Of a stretch of DNA of 64,000 nt, positions 61,243 through 64,000 are shown one piece after another. The stretch is from Listeria monocytogenes. Its GTDB lineage: Bacteria; Bacillota; Bacilli; Lactobacillales; Listeriaceae. The notes below the pieces were generated by a model. The model was given only the letters and a program-made list of their open reading frames with translations, was not told where the DNA came from and searched no databases. Position 1 is the first letter of the stretch, and each line of letters begins with the position of its first letter. The DNA is taken from contig NZ_CP054041.1 in assembly GCF_013282665.1 (NCBI RefSeq), positions 1,408,001 through 1,472,000 on the forward strand, given 5' to 3'. The translations under genes were made by a program, and so were the position numbers.

Positions 61243-61294
61243 ACACAAAGGTTCACAAAAAGCTCACAAAATTAAAACGCATTGATGATATAAT
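61243..61294 (+). promoter_or_regulatory. Promoter with three phased CACAAA repeats
   Basis: CACAAA occurs at 61244-61249, 61254-61259 and 61265-61270, 10-11 bp apart, so all on one face of the helix. The last repeat occupies the -35 position (61266-61271) of a promoter whose -10 is TATAAT at 61289-61294; the -35 hexamer itself is poor. This is the usual look of an activator-dependent promoter, for example one controlled by an OmpR-type response regulator. No regulator gene is adjacent. Confidence 0.6.
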
Positions 61295-61318
61295 GAAAGA
61301 AATAGGGTGATAAATCAG

Positions 61319-61366
61319 ATGAATAGTTTGAAAAATTCGAAAACGATATTGGATGAGCTTGATTAA
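61319..61366 (+). CDS. 15-codon ORF before the ABC genes
   Basis: ATG 61319 follows AGGGTGATAAATCAG (SD about 8-10 nt upstream) and encodes MNSLKNSKTILDELD, then TAA. It lies between the phased-repeat promoter and the ABC ATPase. The acidic, leader-like sequence resembles the leader of peptide precursors, but there is no core peptide after it, only the stop. It may be a truncated precursor, a regulatory leader peptide or chance. I cannot tell which. Confidence 0.35.
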   Translation: MNSLKNSKTILDELD

Positions 61367-61396
61367 CATTATTTCTAGAATGGAGAGAATAATATT

Positions 61397-62056
61397 TTGG
61401 AAGATATTAGTTTGAACATACATAACCTTCAAAAGAAATACGATGACAAGACTATAATAAATAATTTGAGTATTACAATTAATTTTAATCGTAAAATAAC
61501 TTTAATAACGGGAATGAATGGTTCGGGGAAATCAACATTAGCAAAAATAATAGCGGGAATTATTTTACCTGACGAGGGAACATTACAGATTTCAAACCAT
61601 ATTAACTTTTCAAAATGGACAAAGAGAACTACCTACTATTTATCTAGTGCAGAACGAGGCATGTTTTATAAATTGAACGGCAGACAAAATATTGAATACT
61701 TAACGTCATTAAAAGGTACAAATAAAAACGATGTGTTAAAAAAACTATTTACTTACTGTGAAAAATTAAATTGCATAGATATTTTAGAAATGCCAGCAGA
61801 AAAGCTATCTACAGGTCAAAAAAAGAAAGTATTTATCTTATCTGCGTTATGTTCGAACTGTCAGCTATTATTATTGGATGAACCTACAAATGGGCTGGAT
61901 GATGAGAGTTTTTATGCATTTATTGAAATTCTAGCTAAATTAAGGCTAGAAAAAAAGATAGTATTAATTTCTCATGATAAAAGATTTTTAGATATGCCGA
62001 ATATAGAGAGAATAATTTTTGAAAAAAACGGTAAGATTTATTGGAAAGGATGTTAG
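61397..62056 (+). CDS. ABC transporter ATPase
   Basis: A 219-residue ATPase of the ABC-2/DrrA-like group. Walker A is GMNGSGKST (about 40-48), signature LSTGQKKKVFIL (about 139-150), Walker B LLLLDEPTNGLD (about 157-168) and H-loop SHDKR. TTG start with GGAGAG about 10 nt upstream. The permease starts 2 nt after its stop. Possible export of a peptide, drug or lipid; the substrate is not shown by sequence. Confidence 0.88.
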   Translation: MEDISLNIHNLQKKYDDKTIINNLSITINFNRKITLITGMNGSGKSTLAKIIAGIILPDEGTLQISNHINFSKWTKRTTYYLSSAERGMFYKLNGRQNIEYLTSLKGTNKNDVLKKLFTYCEKLNCIDILEMPAEKLSTGQKKKVFILSALCSNCQLLLLDEPTNGLDDESFYAFIEILAKLRLEKKIVLISHDKRFLDMPNIERIIFEKNGKIYWKGC

Positions 62057-62057
62057 T

Positions 62058-62843
62058 ATGATGGATTATTTTGGAGCTTGTATAGGAACGCTTAAAGCAA
62101 ATATTCTTATTCTTTTTAAGTACAAGAAAAACCTTGTTTCGGAATTAATAATGTTTACTGGTGTATATCTGGCAATATTAATATTAAATGATAGCAGTTC
62201 AGTAACTAAGTTTTATAATGCTTCTGCAATTCAGGGACCTATTCTTTTATTAATTGGATATATGTTTTGGGCGTTTTCTGATATGGCATTATCGAGTACG
62301 GCCAACTGGATTAGTACGGATGCCAAGATGGGGCTGCTGGAACCCAAAGTCCAAAGTATATTACCTTATCCTGTACAATCATTTTTGTTACTTTTAATCA
62401 GTATTTTAGAAACAATCTTCATTCTTTTGGTAGTTGTTTTGATTTCTATTTTCGCTGACAAAATTAGTTGGGCGCAAGTTCCATTCATTTTTTTATCAGT
62501 CGTCATCCTTTTGCCGTCCGTTATAGGAATGTTTGGAATGGGTCTGGTATTCGGCGGTTATGCGGTTAAAGAGAAGAGTTTAGGAAATTTCGTAAACTTG
62601 TTTGCGGGCGCCTTAATTATTTTTTCCAATACATTTATCGTGGGTCTACCAAAAATCATTTATATCATACCATTTACTTCGGGTGTAGATTTTACGAGCA
62701 ATCTGTATGTTTCTGGCAAAGCCGATTTAGGCCTCCTAAGCATAAATTTATTTATTAATACAATTTGGCTTATTGTAGGACTGATATTCTTCAATTATTC
62801 TTTAAAAAAAGAAAGAACTGTTGGTAGTTTTGATACTTTTTAA
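62058..62843 (+). CDS. ABC-2-type permease
   Basis: A 261-residue integral membrane protein with six hydrophobic segments (about 15-45, 55-80, 110-135, 145-170, 180-205, 230-253), the ABC-2 transporter topology. The ATG at 62058 has GGAAAGGATG upstream, inside the end of the ATPase gene; an upstream in-frame reading from 62019 overlaps the ATPase and is rejected. It completes a two-gene transporter expressed from the phased-repeat promoter. Confidence 0.82.
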   Translation: MMDYFGACIGTLKANILILFKYKKNLVSELIMFTGVYLAILILNDSSSVTKFYNASAIQGPILLLIGYMFWAFSDMALSSTANWISTDAKMGLLEPKVQSILPYPVQSFLLLLISILETIFILLVVVLISIFADKISWAQVPFIFLSVVILLPSVIGMFGMGLVFGGYAVKEKSLGNFVNLFAGALIIFSNTFIVGLPKIIYIIPFTSGVDFTSNLYVSGKADLGLLSINLFINTIWLIVGLIFFNYSLKKERTVGSFDTF

Positions 62844-62938
62844 AAGATAAATAATCGTCGTTTGTGATTTGGTAAGAAAAACTCCACCCATAACTGCACT
62901 GACATGGAAAAATGAGAATGGAATAAAAACCCTTTAAA

Positions 62939-63466
62939 TTAGGCTGCTTGTTTCCTGAAATTAATAGGAGATTGGTAGCCTAATTTTTGTTGAATTCGTT
63001 TTTCGTTATAATATTTAATGTAATCTTTTACGATTTGGATTACAATAGATTTAGCGTATTTATACGCTGTTTTATGGTAGAATGTTTCGCACTTTAGCGA
63101 GGAATGGAAACATTCTATGGGAGCGTTGTCTGCGGGTGTCCCTTTTCGGGACATATTGCGTATAACGTTTTTCTTTTTTACTTTTACTTGACATTGCCAC
63201 TGATATTTTTGCATGATACGCTGTACTTTATTGACACCAACTGGTTCTTCTTGTTTCACTAATGCGGCGATTTTTCGATAACCATAAGTGAACTGATATG
63301 TTTTACATAACTGTCCTATTTTTTTCTCCAATGAGCTCTGTGCGAAATCTTTCTTTTTCCAGCGATAATAGGTAGATAAAGGTACTTGTAGTATCTGACA
63401 GATATCTCTGACAAGATACTTTGTTTTTAACTCTTCTACTAACAAAACAAAATATGCTGGATTCAC
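62939..63466 (-). pseudogene. IS3-family OrfB transposase, core deleted
   Basis: 175 residues are left of a protein normally near 270-290. The N-terminal part (HTH_21-like, YGYRKIAALVKQEEPVGVNKVQRIM) runs to about residue 100, then jumps straight to MSRKGTPADNAPIECFHSSLK, the region with the last catalytic residue, and the usual C-terminal end RIQQKLGYQSP. The segment between, which holds the first two acidic residues of the DDE triad, is missing and the frame stays open. So the enzyme cannot be active. GTG start, 4-nt overlap with orfA. Confidence 0.88.
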
Positions 63467-63753
63467 TTCCTTTCCAATACCATGTACTTTTTTAAAATTT
63501 CCAGTTCTAGCTCTTTTTGCCGAAGAGCTATTTTTAATTGTTCTATTTCTGGTAATTCAGGCACCCCTTTTTGGTATTTATATTGTTTGCCTACTCCTTG
63601 ATGAAACCTATGGGTTTCTTCATTTCTATACCAGCGCCACCAAGTTTTCACTTGTGTTGGATTTTTGATGTTTAATGTTCCCATAATTTCTTTGGTAGAT
63701 TTACCTGCTAATTTCATTTTGATCGCTTTTTCTTTTATTTCTGCTGGATACAT
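63463..63753 (-). CDS. IS3-family OrfA
   Basis: A 96-residue protein with an N-terminal HTH (KEKAIKMKLAGKSTKEIMGTLNI, about 8-30) and a C-terminal leucine zipper (IEQLKIALRQKELELEILKK, about 70-89). Near its end the minus strand reads A_AAA_AAG (plus-strand 63487-63493) in the zero frame, the classic -1 slippery heptamer that makes the OrfAB fusion in this family. OrfA looks intact, but the orfB it would fuse to is deleted. Confidence 0.88.
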   Translation of the reverse strand: MYPAEIKEKAIKMKLAGKSTKEIMGTLNIKNPTQVKTWWRWYRNEETHRFHQGVGKQYKYQKGVPELPEIEQLKIALRQKELELEILKKYMVLERK

Positions 63754-63850
63754 AATTCTTGTACTTATAGAAACACCTCCGTTAGTTTCATTTTACATGA
63801 ATCCAACGAAGGTATTTTTATCTTATTCTCATTTTTTAGTGGCAGTGCCA

Positions 63851-64000
63851 ATCAAATCATAGGCTTTTTATGTAAAGAGTGAAAATGAAGTTTAATTTCA
63901 ATAAAAATAATACTTTAATAGTTTATTTATATAAAAATGGTAAAATAGACTAGTTGCTTCTACAAGAATAGTTGGGATACAATTATGAAGAAGTTATAAT
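63851..64000. other. AT-rich end of window, no gene seen
   Basis: No supported coding region. Short ATGs near the end (for example 63985) run into stops within a few codons. A TTGGGATACAAT-like stretch near 63970 may be part of a promoter for something beyond the window. Confidence 0.5.

Larger units (their letters stand above)
62895..63850 (-). mobile_element. Internally deleted IS3-family (IS150-like) element
   Basis: Imperfect terminal inverted repeats start TG and end CA: left TGCACTGACATGGAAAAATG (62895 on), right, on the minus strand, TGGCACTGCCACTAAAAAAT (63850 backwards); both continue with GAGAAT and ATAAAAA. Inside are orfA and an orfB that has lost its centre. Length is about 955 bp, against roughly 1.3 kb for an intact member (family knowledge). 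No clear target duplication was found. Ends are approximate by a few bases. Confidence 0.8.

Noticed and set aside
62890-63860. Target site duplication of the IS3-family remnant
   Set aside because: The bases flanking the inverted repeats do not match convincingly at 3 bp.

Overview
The window is chromosomal DNA from a low-GC Firmicute, almost certainly Listeria of the L. monocytogenes/innocua group. The evidence is the gene order (rrn, ctsR-mcsA-mcsB-clpC, radA, PIN/TRAM gene, ispD-ispF, gltX, cysE-cysS, mrnC-rlmB-rae1-sigH, rpmG-secE-nusG, rplKA, rplJL, rpoBC), a PrfA-like Crp/Fnr regulator, and the decayed 3' end of an internalin gene with an LPxTG-like sorting signal. Species-level placement is inference. 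Comparisons with reference Listeria gene order are from memory, not from a search.

Layout. 1-3.3 kb: end of an rRNA operon (23S, 5S, terminator). 3.3-7.9 kb: CtsR-controlled class III heat-shock operon. 8-18.1 kb: housekeeping genes for DNA repair (radA), isoprenoids (ispDF), tRNA charging (gltX, cysS), cysteine synthesis (cysE, behind a T-box), RNA processing (mrnC, rlmB, rae1) and the sigma factor sigH. 18.2-22.3 kb: rpmG, secE, nusG and ribosomal stalk genes with L11-type and L10 leaders; an Imm63-like orphan immunity gene sits between nusG and rplK. 22.3-28 kb: accessory genes between rplL and rpoB, namely a BlaI/BlaR-like pair, a DUF1266 protein, a lipoprotein, an RsmC-like methyltransferase, a 38-codon gene with its own promoter and terminator, an RtcB-type RNA ligase, and a gene killed by two nonsense codons inside a 19-bp direct repeat. 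28-35.8 kb: rpoB and rpoC, with a roughly 400-nt untranslated leader before rpoB.

35.8-43.2 kb: a HAD phosphatase and a 6-phospho-beta-glucosidase, then an AT-rich island. The island holds a predicted secreted protein, two ABC ATPase-permease fusion genes and an M50-like membrane metalloprotease, followed by the wreck of an internalin gene. As I recall, many L. monocytogenes strains carry the inlGHE/inlC2DE internalin cluster at this place. The island resembles a peptide export/maturation/immunity locus, and at least three of its four genes carry damage.

43.2-60 kb: metabolic and regulatory genes, namely dapE, a MarR regulator with a ring-cleaving dioxygenase, a histidine phosphatase, a fused Opp-type permease, a SUKH-like protein, a second GH1 enzyme, Cof-type phosphatases, a GNAT enzyme, the PrfA-like regulator, a ComEC-like metallo-beta-lactamase with altered metal ligands, a Gfo/Idh oxidoreductase, an MsmX-like ATPase and anaerobic ribonucleotide reductase nrdDG behind a pair of NrdR boxes. 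60-64 kb: a second variable stretch with a membrane acyltransferase, a two-gene ABC-2 transporter preceded by a short ORF and three helically phased CACAAA repeats, and an internally deleted IS3-family element.

No CRISPR array, tRNA gene or prophage was seen. Coordinates of RNA ends and regulatory sites were read by eye and are approximate by a few bases.
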